NCBI GenBank assembly: GCA_020061465.1
Contig: JAGUYG010000001.1
Span: forward strand, 43,814-107,813
From: Ignavibacteriales bacterium
GTDB taxonomy: Bacteria > Bacteroidota > Ignavibacteria > Ignavibacteriales > Ignavibacteriaceae
Direction: 5' to 3'
DNA: 64,000 nt
A model generated the notes under the pieces. That model did not search any database, had not been told where the DNA came from, and saw only the letters and a program-made list of their open reading frames with translations. Below, piece by piece: positions 1 through 10,000 of the stretch. The translations under genes were made by a program, and so were the position numbers. Numbering within the stretch: position 1 is the first letter of the stretch; each line of letters opens with the position of its first letter.

Positions 1-228
1 AGTAACAAGCACCGAAAGAATAAAGCTGTTCATAAAGTTTCTTGCAACGCTTAGGTTGCTGAATAACCTTTCGTACTGGATAAAGACAAATTGATCGGGG
101 AATAAACGGGGCGGGAATACGCTTGCATGTCCGTCTAACATGAACGAAGCTGAAATCATCCATACAAACGGAATTAATGCCCCGATTGCAGTTATAATTA
201 AAAAAGTATATAAGAATAATTTCTTCAT
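1..228 (-). CDS. Carbohydrate ABC transporter permease, MalG type (N-terminal part, cut by window edge)
   Basis: Only the first 76 codons lie in the window; the gene continues past base 1. The start ATG at 228 overlaps the TAA stop of the upstream permease by one base (TAATG), so the two are translationally coupled. The N-terminus is a membrane segment (about residues 4-27, IITAIGALIPFVWMISASF) followed by a periplasmic stretch containing FPPRLFPDQF. This arrangement is typical of MalG/UgpE-type inner-membrane permeases, where the PP and FxxY pattern precedes the second helix. The role is inferred: one half of the inner-membrane channel for an oligosaccharide bound by the neighbouring binding protein. 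The EAA loop lies outside the window. Confidence 0.85.
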   Translation of the reverse strand, partial: MKKLFLYTFLIITAIGALIPFVWMISASFMLDGHASVFPPRLFPDQFVFIQYERLFSNLSVARNFMNSFILSVLVT

Positions 229-1109
229 TAGCTAATAGCCGGTTTTTGAATTTTAAATTGTGCAAGCGTTCCTAAAAAAATTATGAAGAACAGCACAAAC
301 GCAATCGATGCAGAGTATCCCATATTCCACCAGCGGAAACCTTCTTGATACATGTATTGAACAATACTTAATGTCGAATTCAACGGTCCGCCTTGTGTCA
401 TTACATAAGGTTCTGCGAATAATTGAAAATATCCGATCATCGTAATAATTGTTATGAATAACGTTGTAGGTGCAAGCATAGGAAGCGTGATGGATTTGAA
501 TTTCTGAAAAGCGTTTGCCCCTTCGATATCGGCGGCTTCATATAACTCTTCGGGAATATTCTGAAGCCCCGCGATAAAAATTATCATGTTGTAACCAAAA
601 TTTTTCCAGACAGCCATAATAATTATTGCAGGCATTGCCCAAACCGGATCGCCTAACCAATCAATGGGATTGATGTCGAAAAATCCAAGGAAATAATTCA
701 TCAATCCGAAATTTTTATGATAGATGAACCGCCAGATTATTGCAACGGCTACAAGCGTTGTTACGACAGGCAAGAAATAACTAAGCCTGAATATCGCTTT
801 ATACTTTACAAGCTTTGAGTTAAGCAGAAGTGCCGCACCTAAGGAAACTGCTATCGAAAGAGGTCCCGCTGCAAATACAAAATAGAAAGTGTTTCTTAAG
901 GCAGTCCAAAATAACTCATCATCAAATAGTTTAAAGTAATTTTCTAAACCTACGAACCTCAAAGTAGAAAAATCGCCTAATGTGTAAATATCAAAATCGG
1001 TAAAGCTGATAGCGAAAGCAGCAATTACGGGTAAAAAGAAAAAGACGAATATTGCGGAGACCGCAGGCGCTAAAAAGAAATAAGCTATTTGGGATTTATC
1101 CGTGTTCAT
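228..1109 (-). CDS. Carbohydrate ABC transporter permease, MalF/UgpA type
   Basis: A 293-residue inner-membrane permease with six predicted helices, starting with AYFFLAPAVSAIFVFFFLP. The EAA loop that docks the ATPase is visible at about residues 192-220 (EAADIEGANAFQKFKSITLP), the signature of binding-protein-dependent permeases. It lies between the solute-binding protein (10 bases upstream) and the MalG-type permease (one-base overlap downstream), forming a three-gene sugar importer. No ATPase gene is seen in the window; many such systems share one MsmX/MalK-like ATPase encoded elsewhere. The substrate is not readable from the sequence. Context in a glycan-degradation locus suggests an oligosaccharide released by the neighbouring hydrolases. 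Confidence 0.93.
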   Translation of the reverse strand: MNTDKSQIAYFFLAPAVSAIFVFFFLPVIAAFAISFTDFDIYTLGDFSTLRFVGLENYFKLFDDELFWTALRNTFYFVFAAGPLSIAVSLGAALLLNSKLVKYKAIFRLSYFLPVVTTLVAVAIIWRFIYHKNFGLMNYFLGFFDINPIDWLGDPVWAMPAIIIMAVWKNFGYNMIIFIAGLQNIPEELYEAADIEGANAFQKFKSITLPMLAPTTLFITIITMIGYFQLFAEPYVMTQGGPLNSTLSIVQYMYQEGFRWWNMGYSASIAFVLFFIIFLGTLAQFKIQKPAIS

Positions 1110-1119
1110 TTATGTTCAA

Positions 1120-2406
1120 TCATTTACTTTGCGATAAAAGCCATCTTCTTTTTTCCAAAATTTTATCTGCATCTTCATCTAATCTTTTAAGCGCTTCATC
1201 AATGCTTAAGACCCCCCTCGCCGCAAATTCCGCATACTGTTGAAGCTTAGCAAAAACAATCTGCTCCCACTCGGGAATTTTGGGAGTCGCTTTAACATTC
1301 AGGAATTGTTCATAAAAAGCTTTCATGTATTTATCATTTTTTATAACCGGATTTTCCCAAGCTTCTTGCAGTGCAGGCAGGTTATTGATCATTTTATAGA
1401 TTTCAAGTTGTTTTTCAACTTCAGAGAGATATTCGATGAATTTCCACGCTTCTTTTTTATGTAATGATTTTTCGAAGATGACCAAACTTGAACCTCCGGC
1501 TAAAGAAACGCCCGGGTATTCTTCATCATAACCCGGAAGCGGTGCGGTCATCCACTTATCGGCTAATTCATCTTTCATCCATTTTTTGAATTCCGGAATA
1601 TTCCATGGACCGGAAATATAAATGGAAAGATATTCTTCTGCGACGGCTTGATAAATATTTGTTACCTGAAGAATACCGAAGGGAGTAAATTTTTCTTTAT
1701 GAAATGAAATTAAATAATCGAATGCTTCCTTAAATTCCGGTGAAGAAAAATTACCCCGTGAGTTATTTTCTTTTAGGAGTTCCGCACCCGCTTGTAATCC
1801 AAAAATAACAAACGGTGCCCATTCGTTTACCGGAAGAAAAATCGGATACTTTTCTTCATTTTTATAAGAAGCTTTTATTTTCTTGCATGCATCATAAAGT
1901 TCAGTCCAGTTTCTCGGCGGGTTATCGTATCCTGCTTTCTTCAGAACATCTGTTCTATAAAATATTAATCGCGTGTCAATATACCACGGGATGCCATACA
2001 CTTTATCGTCAATTACATTTGTCTCCCAGATTCCTTCAAAATACTTTTCCTTCTTTATCAAGTTTGAATTTTTTATCCAGGCGGTTAAATCGATAATTGC
2101 GTTGAGTGAAGCAAACTGAGGAATCCATGTATTACCAAGCTGACAGATGTCGGGTGTATTGTCGCTTGCGAAAGCAGTAATTAGTTTTTCTTGCGCGGCG
2201 GTCCATGGTATTTGCTGAACATGTACTTTAATGCCCGGATTTCTTTTTTCGAATTCAGGTATGAGCTTGGTGACGAATTCAGCTTCACTTCCCATTGCCC
2301 AAAATTTAATCATGTTCGCTCCTTCTTTCTTAGAACATGAAAAAGAAACGATTGAGCATAAAAGCATGAAAATATAGAAACGATATTTTTTATGTATGAA
2401 GTTCAT
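1120..2406 (-). CDS. Extracellular solute-binding lipoprotein of a sugar ABC importer (family 1)
   Basis: A 428-residue family-1 solute-binding protein. I chose the ATG at 2406 although the frame stays open to 2469, because the upstream codons fall inside a terminator hairpin (2451-2503). The chosen start gives a short basic N-terminus, a hydrophobic core and a Cys at residue 24 (SIVSFSC), a loose Bacteroidota-type lipobox. The mature region has typical family-1 motifs: KFWAMGSEAEF, PGIKVHVQQIPW, PDICQLGNTW, YGIPWYIDTR, and LAGGSSLVIF near the hinge. It probably captures an oligosaccharide in the periplasm and hands it to the two permeases directly downstream. Specificity is unknown. Confidence 0.92.
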   Translation of the reverse strand: MNFIHKKYRFYIFMLLCSIVSFSCSKKEGANMIKFWAMGSEAEFVTKLIPEFEKRNPGIKVHVQQIPWTAAQEKLITAFASDNTPDICQLGNTWIPQFASLNAIIDLTAWIKNSNLIKKEKYFEGIWETNVIDDKVYGIPWYIDTRLIFYRTDVLKKAGYDNPPRNWTELYDACKKIKASYKNEEKYPIFLPVNEWAPFVIFGLQAGAELLKENNSRGNFSSPEFKEAFDYLISFHKEKFTPFGILQVTNIYQAVAEEYLSIYISGPWNIPEFKKWMKDELADKWMTAPLPGYDEEYPGVSLAGGSSLVIFEKSLHKKEAWKFIEYLSEVEKQLEIYKMINNLPALQEAWENPVIKNDKYMKAFYEQFLNVKATPKIPEWEQIVFAKLQQYAEFAARGVLSIDEALKRLDEDADKILEKRRWLLSQSK

Positions 2407-2445
2407 ATCATTTAAAGCTGTAATATTTACTACCATTTTTACTAG

Positions 2446-2503
2446 CTTAAAAACCTCCGACGTTTTCAAGTCACGATAGCACTTTCACTAACGTCGGAGG
2501 TTT
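2446..2503 (-). terminator. Rho-independent terminator after the GH144-like gene
   Basis: Perfect 14-bp inverted repeat: arms at 2451-2464 and 2490-2503 (AACGTCGGAGGTTT on one arm) with a 25-base loop. On the minus strand the stem runs into TTTTTAAG. It lies 10 bases after the stop of the GH144-like gene (2513) and upstream of the binding-protein gene. It therefore ends the esterase-remnant/GH2/GH144 unit and implies a separate promoter for the ABC importer, or leaky read-through. The loop is longer than usual. Confidence 0.8.
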
Positions 2504-2512
2504 AACAATTTA

Positions 2513-4420
2513 TTATTTTAAAAGAACCATCTTTCCGGTTAGAAATTTATTTTCATTTTTTTCAACGGTTCCAACCGATATTCTGTACAAATAAACTCCT
2601 GAATTTACGGTTGTATCGTTATCATCCTTACCGTTCCAGCTAATATGATTTTCACCGGCATCAAATTCTTTTCGCACTAATTCCCTTATTTTTTCTCCTA
2701 ATGAATTATAAATGTTTATCTCAACAATTTCATTTTGAGGAATTGAAAACGAAATGGTTGTATATGGATTAAACGGATTGGGATAATTACCAAACAGCTT
2801 ATATTCTAATTGAGCCGGAAAATTATCTCCAATGTCAGTTGTTGAATCAGCTTTAAATCCGATTGAATCTAACATTGGCTGAATTTCCGGGTTCGCCATA
2901 AACATTTCCCAAAGCAGATCGCTTCTGTAATTTTCAATCATCACTATTATCGGACCTTGATCGATTGCGATGTAGCTGTTTGCAAACCAATTACTACTTA
3001 AGTTAAAAGCATCTTTAAATCCGTACTCGCCCCAAAGATTTCCGAAGTAAGACCGGTAAAAATTTTTTAAAGCAGCAATGGATTCTTCCGGAGTATAGGG
3101 CATTGATGAAAGTGCAGCAGTAGGGGTTATAGTCCCATTATCATTGCCGTAAGGTCTATGCTCTGAATATCCCCAGGGGTCATCACTTGCCGTTAGTCCC
3201 CAATTATTTTCACTATAGCCAACATGCCCGCGAGGATTAGCAATACAATATTCCCTATTGATGAGAGTATGATGACGGTTATTCATAAAATAATTACAAT
3301 ACTTATCCGCTTTGTTTCTTGGATCAAATCCAAGAAAAGAATAATGAGCAAAGAATAAAGGGCCACCATAAGAAGGACCTACCCAAAGTTTATATCCATA
3401 GTAAGTATTATTGTTGACATAACCCGACCCAGCCCAGCCATTGTGAAATGTACTTGCGGGAACTCCATGTGAGGGCGAAGCTATCGCAAGCAAGTAAGTT
3501 ATCATTGTTTCCATGTAACCTATCAGCTTCATATTCATTTGCCAGCCGTAATTTGGCGACCAATGCCAATATAAGTGATCGCTGTATGGAGATCTTCTAT
3601 ACCAATCCCATTCCACACTTTCCCAAATTTGAGTTATCAAATTTCTAATTTCAGTTTCTAAAGAATCGGAGCCATCGAAATATTGCCTTGCTGCTAACAA
3701 TCCTTGTATCATAAAAGATGTTTCAACAATATCGCCGCCGTTATCATACTGACTGAATGGAATCACCTTCCCTGTATTTCCGTCAAGCCAATGTGAAAAG
3801 GCTCCGTGAAATCTATCGGCTTTTTCATTTAAGAAGGTCAGAATTTTTAACATTCTCTCAACACCTTGCTCACGTTTAATAAACTCCCTTTCTATTCCGA
3901 CTAATAATGCCATTACTCCAAAGCCTGAACCGCCGCTTGTTACTGTATTGCCCGAACCAAATCTTTCACGGGTTAATCCTGACACTGGATGTGCATAATC
4001 CCAAAAGAAACGAAACGTAGCTCGTTGAACCATATCTAAAAATTCTTCATCTGTCATTTCATGAGTAGTAACTACAACACTGTCGCTTAAAGAAGATTCA
4101 TTTCCATTAATATCATAAGCGCTTACTTTGAATGTATTGGTTACTCCGATTTGACCTACATTTAAAGTAAGATAACTCTTCTCCTTAGGTACATTGGCGT
4201 AAAGGATAAACTCACTTCCTGTTTTTCGATACACTTTGTATCCGGCTAAATCTTCTTCTGAATTATTGAACCATGTAATATCGTAATGCTTTTCGTAGCC
4301 GAAACCACGCACATTTTCCGGAGCGGCAGGCGGAAGTGAATCCTGAACCATTGAATAAGTTAAAATAGAACATGCGGCAGTCAAATATATCGATGCAAAA
4401 ATCTTCTTAAATAAATTCAT
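2513..4420 (-). CDS. Secreted GH144-like beta-glucanase (glycoamylase-like domain) with FN3 and T9SS sorting domain
   Basis: A 635-residue exported enzyme. It has a signal peptide (about 1-24), a fibronectin type III module (about 30-120, PPAAPENVRG and WFNNSEEDLAGYKVYRK), a glycoamylase-like (PF10091) catalytic domain (about 128-530), and a T9SS C-terminal sorting domain (about 545-635, NYPNPFNPYTTISFSIP, ending in KFLTGKMVLLK). The catalytic domain has family blocks ATFRFFWDYAHPVSGL, TSGGSGFGVMALLVGIE, DNGGDIVETSFMIQGLLAAR and AIDQGPIIVMIENYRS. PF10091 includes GH144 endo-beta-1,2-glucanases, so a beta-glucanase is likelier than a starch glucoamylase. The C-terminus predicts T9SS export to the cell surface. 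It follows GH2 by 9 bases and ends before a terminator. Confidence 0.88.
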   Translation of the reverse strand: MNLFKKIFASIYLTAACSILTYSMVQDSLPPAAPENVRGFGYEKHYDITWFNNSEEDLAGYKVYRKTGSEFILYANVPKEKSYLTLNVGQIGVTNTFKVSAYDINGNESSLSDSVVVTTHEMTDEEFLDMVQRATFRFFWDYAHPVSGLTRERFGSGNTVTSGGSGFGVMALLVGIEREFIKREQGVERMLKILTFLNEKADRFHGAFSHWLDGNTGKVIPFSQYDNGGDIVETSFMIQGLLAARQYFDGSDSLETEIRNLITQIWESVEWDWYRRSPYSDHLYWHWSPNYGWQMNMKLIGYMETMITYLLAIASPSHGVPASTFHNGWAGSGYVNNNTYYGYKLWVGPSYGGPLFFAHYSFLGFDPRNKADKYCNYFMNNRHHTLINREYCIANPRGHVGYSENNWGLTASDDPWGYSEHRPYGNDNGTITPTAALSSMPYTPEESIAALKNFYRSYFGNLWGEYGFKDAFNLSSNWFANSYIAIDQGPIIVMIENYRSDLLWEMFMANPEIQPMLDSIGFKADSTTDIGDNFPAQLEYKLFGNYPNPFNPYTTISFSIPQNEIVEINIYNSLGEKIRELVRKEFDAGENHISWNGKDDNDTTVNSGVYLYRISVGTVEKNENKFLTGKMVLLK

Positions 4421-4429
4421 TCTAAATAC

Positions 4430-6502
4430 TCATAAATGTTTTACAATTTGAATTGCGAACCGGTTAATTGATAAAATCTTTCCGCTCTTATTAGTTAACT
4501 GAACCGAAACATAATGATTACCGGTTTGTATTTTTTCAGGAAGTTTAATCTCAACAGTATCCCATTGAATACATTTTATTGAATTTTCCTCAATCGCAGG
4601 CAAAGGTAAAGATTTTAACATTTTATTTTTAATCACAAAATCAATCTTACAATTTTTAAATTCTTCATAAAGGTCATTAATCGCCCACAGATCTAAATTC
4701 AATTTTGCACCGGGAAAATATTTTCTTTGTCTTAGCTTTACAGATACATAAAGCGGTTGAAACGCCCGTTGAAGAGCAAAATAACCTGCTTTCTTCTTTC
4801 CATAATAATCGATAACAGACCAGGTGATTGAAGCCCAGCAATCGATAAACATAAACTGAAATATTCCGGTAACGTTATCATGTTTGCCGCGTCTGTAATT
4901 ATCAACAGCCGTTTGAATTAACTCAGCTTGATAACGCTGAGAATTTTTTATGAACTCTTTTACATTCGTTCCTTTGTCAATCTCAGCGATGTGAAATGTT
5001 TGTTCATACTGGAAGTTGTGGTATTCCCATTTTTGCCAATCCGGCTTTTCAATTTCTTTTTTACTTAAAAACTTTCCGAGAGAAGAAAATTCGGGAAGGG
5101 CTTGTGCGCCAAATTCGGTTACCAGCGGTCCCATCGGTCTTGCGGCAAAATGTTCTTTGTTTCCCCAATACCAGCCGTCGTACGGATGCTCTTCATAGTT
5201 AGAAGCCAGCCTTACAATGCGGCTTTTATCAATGCTTAGTACAGCCTTGTAGAGAAGCGGATCGAGTGAATTTATTTGCATCCCCGGCTCATTATGGCAG
5301 CACCAAAATACGATTGAAGGATGATTGAAATGCTGCTTAACCATATCTTTTATTTGAGCAACTGCTTCGGTGTTAAATTCGGGTGATTCGTCGTAAGTCC
5401 ATTGCAACGCAAAATCCTGCCAAACTAACAATCCATTTTTATCACACTCATCGTAATATTCTTTTCTATTTACATGTGCGTGCATTCTTATGATATTAAC
5501 ATTCGCTTCCTTTATCCAACGAACCTGCTCTTCTATTTTTTGTTTTGTTAAGTCCGAAAGAAATTGCGTGGGAATAACATTAGTGCCTCGCAAAAATAAT
5601 TTCTTTCGGTTGAGATAGAAATTTTGTTTCTTATTCAAGCTGACTTCTCTTATGCCAAAAGTTTCTTGACATAACGGGAATTCTCTTCCACTAATGCTGA
5701 CAGTATAAATATTTTGTTCGCCTAAATCCCAGGTCCACCATAGTTTCGGCTTATCAACAATCAATGATAATTCAATTGTACCGTTTTGTTTCTTTAACTT
5801 TATATCAAAATTTTTCTCAATAACTTTTTTATCCGGACCATTAATTGTTACTTCAACTTTGTCGCTAATCAGTTTATCAAGATTGGAGTAGTAGTCTATC
5901 GAAATTTTTATTGTTGCCTTACTTAAATCCTCATTTAACGTAGAGGTTAAGCGAACTGAATTAACGTATATGTTTTTTAACGATAGTAAATTCACATCTT
6001 TCCATATCCCGCCTGTATTCATATCCTGACCGTGTTTGTAGCTCCATCCCCCGGGTCTGCAATCGTGATGATTGAAAATTCCTTTAATGAGTTTTTTCTT
6101 GAGTGGCCAAACAGTTTTAAATTCTTCTTTCGGAGAGTTAACTTTTATTATAAGATAATTTTTCCCATGAATGTCAATTGCATTTGTAGCATCGAAGAAA
6201 AATTTTTGGAAGTAGCCTTGATGATGCCCAAGATATTTATCGTTCAACCAAACATCAGTGAAGTAATCGACTCCGTTAAATTCGATAATAAATAATTCAA
6301 CCTCTGATTTTGGGACTTTAAAATCTCTAACAAACCAAACCGAACCGCTAAAATTATTTAGACCCTGCAATTGCCAATTAGACGGAATTTTCATTGAGGG
6401 CAGTGAAGTGTTTAATAACTTCTTTTGTGCTTTATCAAAATGTAGTTTGTTTTTAGGATCAGGTAAAAATTTCCAGAAACCGTTTAACGATTTAATTTCC
6501 AT
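4430..6502 (-). CDS. Cytoplasmic glycoside hydrolase family 2 beta-glycosidase
   Basis: A 690-residue GH2 enzyme without a signal peptide, so probably cytosolic. Domains in order: sugar-binding jelly roll (about 1-180, LNGFWKFLPDP, IPSNWQLQG, GVDYFTDVWLND), immunoglobulin-like domain (about 185-285), a TIM barrel beginning near FLRGTNVIPTQFLSD, and a C-terminal beta domain. The acid/base Glu lies in WCCHNEPG and the candidate nucleophile Glu in PLVTEFGAQALPE, both GH2 patterns. The shape is nearer beta-mannosidase or beta-glucuronidase-like members than LacZ, but the sugar cannot be assigned. It lies 8 bases after the esterase remnant and 9 before the GH144-like gene. It probably trims imported oligosaccharides. 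Confidence 0.9.
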   Translation of the reverse strand: MEIKSLNGFWKFLPDPKNKLHFDKAQKKLLNTSLPSMKIPSNWQLQGLNNFSGSVWFVRDFKVPKSEVELFIIEFNGVDYFTDVWLNDKYLGHHQGYFQKFFFDATNAIDIHGKNYLIIKVNSPKEEFKTVWPLKKKLIKGIFNHHDCRPGGWSYKHGQDMNTGGIWKDVNLLSLKNIYVNSVRLTSTLNEDLSKATIKISIDYYSNLDKLISDKVEVTINGPDKKVIEKNFDIKLKKQNGTIELSLIVDKPKLWWTWDLGEQNIYTVSISGREFPLCQETFGIREVSLNKKQNFYLNRKKLFLRGTNVIPTQFLSDLTKQKIEEQVRWIKEANVNIIRMHAHVNRKEYYDECDKNGLLVWQDFALQWTYDESPEFNTEAVAQIKDMVKQHFNHPSIVFWCCHNEPGMQINSLDPLLYKAVLSIDKSRIVRLASNYEEHPYDGWYWGNKEHFAARPMGPLVTEFGAQALPEFSSLGKFLSKKEIEKPDWQKWEYHNFQYEQTFHIAEIDKGTNVKEFIKNSQRYQAELIQTAVDNYRRGKHDNVTGIFQFMFIDCWASITWSVIDYYGKKKAGYFALQRAFQPLYVSVKLRQRKYFPGAKLNLDLWAINDLYEEFKNCKIDFVIKNKMLKSLPLPAIEENSIKCIQWDTVEIKLPEKIQTGNHYVSVQLTNKSGKILSINRFAIQIVKHL

Positions 6503-6510
6503 TATAAATT

Positions 6511-6861
6511 TTACTCTTCCGAATTTTCGATTGAATGAGAAAGCAGCCTTTCGTATAACTCGTCGTTATTATAAGTTTCCGTCCATGAATCATGCCCCTC
6601 TTCTATTAACATCGGCGTACCATGTCTCTTAACTGCTTCGATATCAGAGCCGCGCTCCTCTGCTCCATGAAGAAATAATACGAGCGGAAAAGCTTTATCT
6701 GATTTATCATAATCTGATGGCAGATAAAGCAGGTATTTTAAGCCTACTCTTAGTTTTATCTCTTTCTCAAAACTCTCTTCCGTTTGTCTTGATGTTTTGT
6801 TTTGTGCATTTAGTTTTTGAAACATTATAATTATTACGAATGATGTGATTAATATTTTCAT
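6511..6861 (-). pseudogene. Internally deleted esterase (alpha/beta hydrolase) remnant
   Basis: The 116-residue open frame keeps both ends of a carboxylesterase/phospholipase-like alpha/beta hydrolase but lacks its middle. Residues 1-20 are a signal peptide. Residues 40-88 (YLLYLPSDYDKSD, FPLVLFLHGAEERGSD, KRHGTPMLIEEG) match the N-terminal strands and oxyanion region. Residues 89-110 (GHDSWTETYNNDELYERL) match the extreme C-terminus with the catalytic His (His90). The GxSxG nucleophile and acidic residue are absent. Intact relatives are roughly 250-290 residues, so about 150 or more codons appear lost in frame. HGAEER also replaces the usual HGAGER. An SD-like GAGGGG precedes the ATG, so it may still be translated. 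It leads the GH2/GH144 operon. Confidence 0.75.
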
Positions 6862-7001
6862 TTAACCCCTCAAACATCCTTTATTATTTTATTTCTCTTG
6901 AAGTTTATTCATTTACTAATTCAATTTATGCATTATCCTTCAAGGTATTTTTTACTCTGCATAAAGTGAGTTATTAATCATTCCCGCCACACACCCTCAT
7001 T

Positions 7002-10000
7002 TTAATAAATAATCTCAACCGAAGCCGGAAATTCATGAATCATGATTTTGTCTTCTGTAAAAGATTTACTCTCTTTTCCATTAATAAAAACTTTTTGTAG
7101 CAGTTTTGACGAGTTAAAATTTTTCAGAACAATGTTTCCGGGTGGTAGTTCAATGTTGCCGTACACATTTACAGCATACATATTTTCCTGTTTTTGTATA
7201 CTGTACGATAATTCACCATAATATATCGGAAGGTTTTCAATTGATATTCCGCCGGGTTCATCAATCCATTCTTGCTTCAACCCTGCAGCAATAACGAGCG
7301 AAGAATCGTACTCATTTTCATAAACGAACATAGCACGAACGGCATTTATAAAATCCGAGCCGACCCAGGTATGTGGCATATCTCCAATAAATCCAGGATA
7401 ACGTTCATCCTTCCAAACAACTTCAGCCCAATGATTCCAACCTGATGGTCTCTGATGTTCTAAGAAAAAATTTAAAAGCTCATGGGCAATATCCGGCTTA
7501 TCTAAAAAAATGAATGAACCGATAGTTCTTACCTCATAAGGTGTATAATTAATCCAATTTCTCAAACCCTCTCTTCGTTCCAAAAAGAATTTGTAATAAT
7601 TATCAAATGTATTCCGGGCATAAGGTTGTGGGAGGTTTAGTAATTCGTTGCAAGGATAAATTGCAATAGTAGTTGAAGTCGGATCGAAATCGCCTAATTC
7701 TACACAACCCGGAATATAATCTATATTTCTCGTTTTAACCGCAAGATTGATCGAGTTGTATAAATCATTTTTGAATTTATCTCGTATGTTTTTAATTCGT
7801 TCATACCCATAATCGTTTTTTAATATGTTTTGGATTTCTGCTGCATCCTTCAGTCCTTTAAAAGTAAAAAAATTGTCCCAATATGAATGCATCGGTTTTG
7901 CGGAGTAGCCTTCGTGGCTGATTGATTCGGGCATAATTCCGTAATAAGCTCTTACACTGTCGTTTCCATTTTTAAAATGATCAATCGATCGTTCATCAAT
8001 CAGCGATTTCATGTAATCAACTGCTTTTATAATTCGATCATTGTATTTGATTAAGAGAGAAGTGTCCTTTGTAAAATTAAAATATTGTTTCAGCAAAAAA
8101 ATATATTGACCGTGACTGTCATGTTCGGGCACGGGATCGGGACCGCGGCGATCAACCACGCAGGGTATTTTACCGCTTTCATATTGATGCTTGGAATACC
8201 ACTCTATAAACTCTTTCACTTCATCGGTGATTCCGTTTTTCAGCAGCGCCGAAGATGTTAGCGAACCGTCTCTTATCCACGATCTTTCATACGACCGCGA
8301 ACCCGGCTGAATGCCTGCATTATCCCTGTTAATTAAAATGTAAGCCAGATTGGCTCGGTATGAGTTTATAATTTCTTTTACATCTTCGGGAAGTTTGAAC
8401 TTAACGCTAGTAATTTTATCCGTCCAATATTTTTTTGTCTCATCCAACAGACGATAAATTGTTTCGGAGCTTTGCTGTTCATTTAAAAATTTAATCTCAC
8501 CTCTATTGTCTCCGTAAAAAGGAATGGCAATGAGAACATCTCTGGATTGATCGGGCATTAAATCAAAATCGTAACTAAGTACCCCGTTTGTCAAATTGAA
8601 TTGATCAGTCACATTTTGCTCATCCGGAATTTCGCCCTTTGCCAACAATGAGATTAAATTGCCTTGTTCAAATCTTAGCGCACCGACGGAACTAAATTTT
8701 GTGAGGGGATAAATAAACTTATCATTATCAATCTTAATCACTGAATCTGAAATATCAATTGATGATATTTTAGAAACACCCCCTTCTATATTCAGCCATT
8801 GATAATAAGGATTAACCTGGACTGGTCGCAGTAAAAGATTTACTTTTCCGTTCAGATTACTCTTACCGATATTCTTTATTGTATAAATAACATACAGAAC
8901 TGAGCTTTCATTCGCTTTACCATGCGCGAAAGCTTTTATTTGAAAAGAAAAGTTTTTTGATTTCCACAGCACTTTAGGAATAGGCAAATAATTTTCTTCG
9001 AGTGTTTGTTCTTTCTCAACTTCATTCCACGAGTAGAGTCTGTTATTTATAAAAAGCATCGGTTCGATTGAAAATCTTTCTTTATCAATTTCAATCATTC
9101 CGTCTTCATTTATCAAGGCTTCCTTAACATCGGAGTTAACACCAATAATATTCCAATAAGATTTTTCTTCATAAAAATATCGTGGAAAGTAACCGCGCGG
9201 AAAATCTTTTGTTAGGTTGATGAAGAAATGATTTAGATTTTCCGAGAAATTAGGCTCGAGAATTTTTAATTCTTTAATTCCGACTCTTTCGCTTCCGTTG
9301 TTCAACATTTCAATTTTAACAAAACGTGCGGCGGCATCCTTTAATCTCACATAATTTCGCTCACCGGTGTTGTAGTTAACTGAATAAACTTCTTCCCATT
9401 CTGTTTTATCATCCGAAACGAAAATGTTATATCGTGCAGGAAAATTTTTCTCATCCCAATCGATAATAAATCCGCCAACTTCTCTTGATTGAATGAAGTC
9501 AATTACAACCTGCTGCTGTTGGGAAATATCGCTCAACCAAATACTATTTATATCATCGTCAAAGACATTTTTTACCGTGTAATCTGTGCTCATTTCCGAA
9601 GAGGTAAAAAATTTGGGTAAGGGCATCTCTAAGGTTGGCGGAGGAAGTGGTTCAAAGTATAAATCATCAATAAAAATTGAACCTTTGCCGCCCGTGAAAG
9701 ATGCAATTGTAAATTCAATTCTGTCGATTTTTTTGAGTTCTTTATTATCCGTGGGTCCCCAGGCAAAACTGATGTGTCTTTTCTTTACAGTTACCTTTGT
9801 CCATTCAACAGGAAATTCGTAATTGCGGTTATTCACCCACCACACATTTTCACCCGATTTATCTAATAATTTTATTTCAAAATTGTTGTTGGGTGATTCA
9901 GCTTTGATGTAAAAAGAAAATTGATAATTCTCCGGCAAGTCCAACTGAATTAATTTTTGTATTCCGCCGTACCCCGAACCAAGAGTGAAATCGTAGTCGA

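Noticed and set aside
2407..2469. N-terminal extension of the solute-binding protein
   Set aside because: The extra codons lie in the spacer and terminator stem (2451-2464), and the ATG at 2406 gives a proper lipoprotein signal.
2513..4420. Naming the GH144-like enzymes as starch glucoamylases
   Set aside because: The domain name glycoamylase is historical; characterised members of PF10091 include beta-1,2-glucanases and nothing in the locus points to starch (no SusD/SusG-like GH13).
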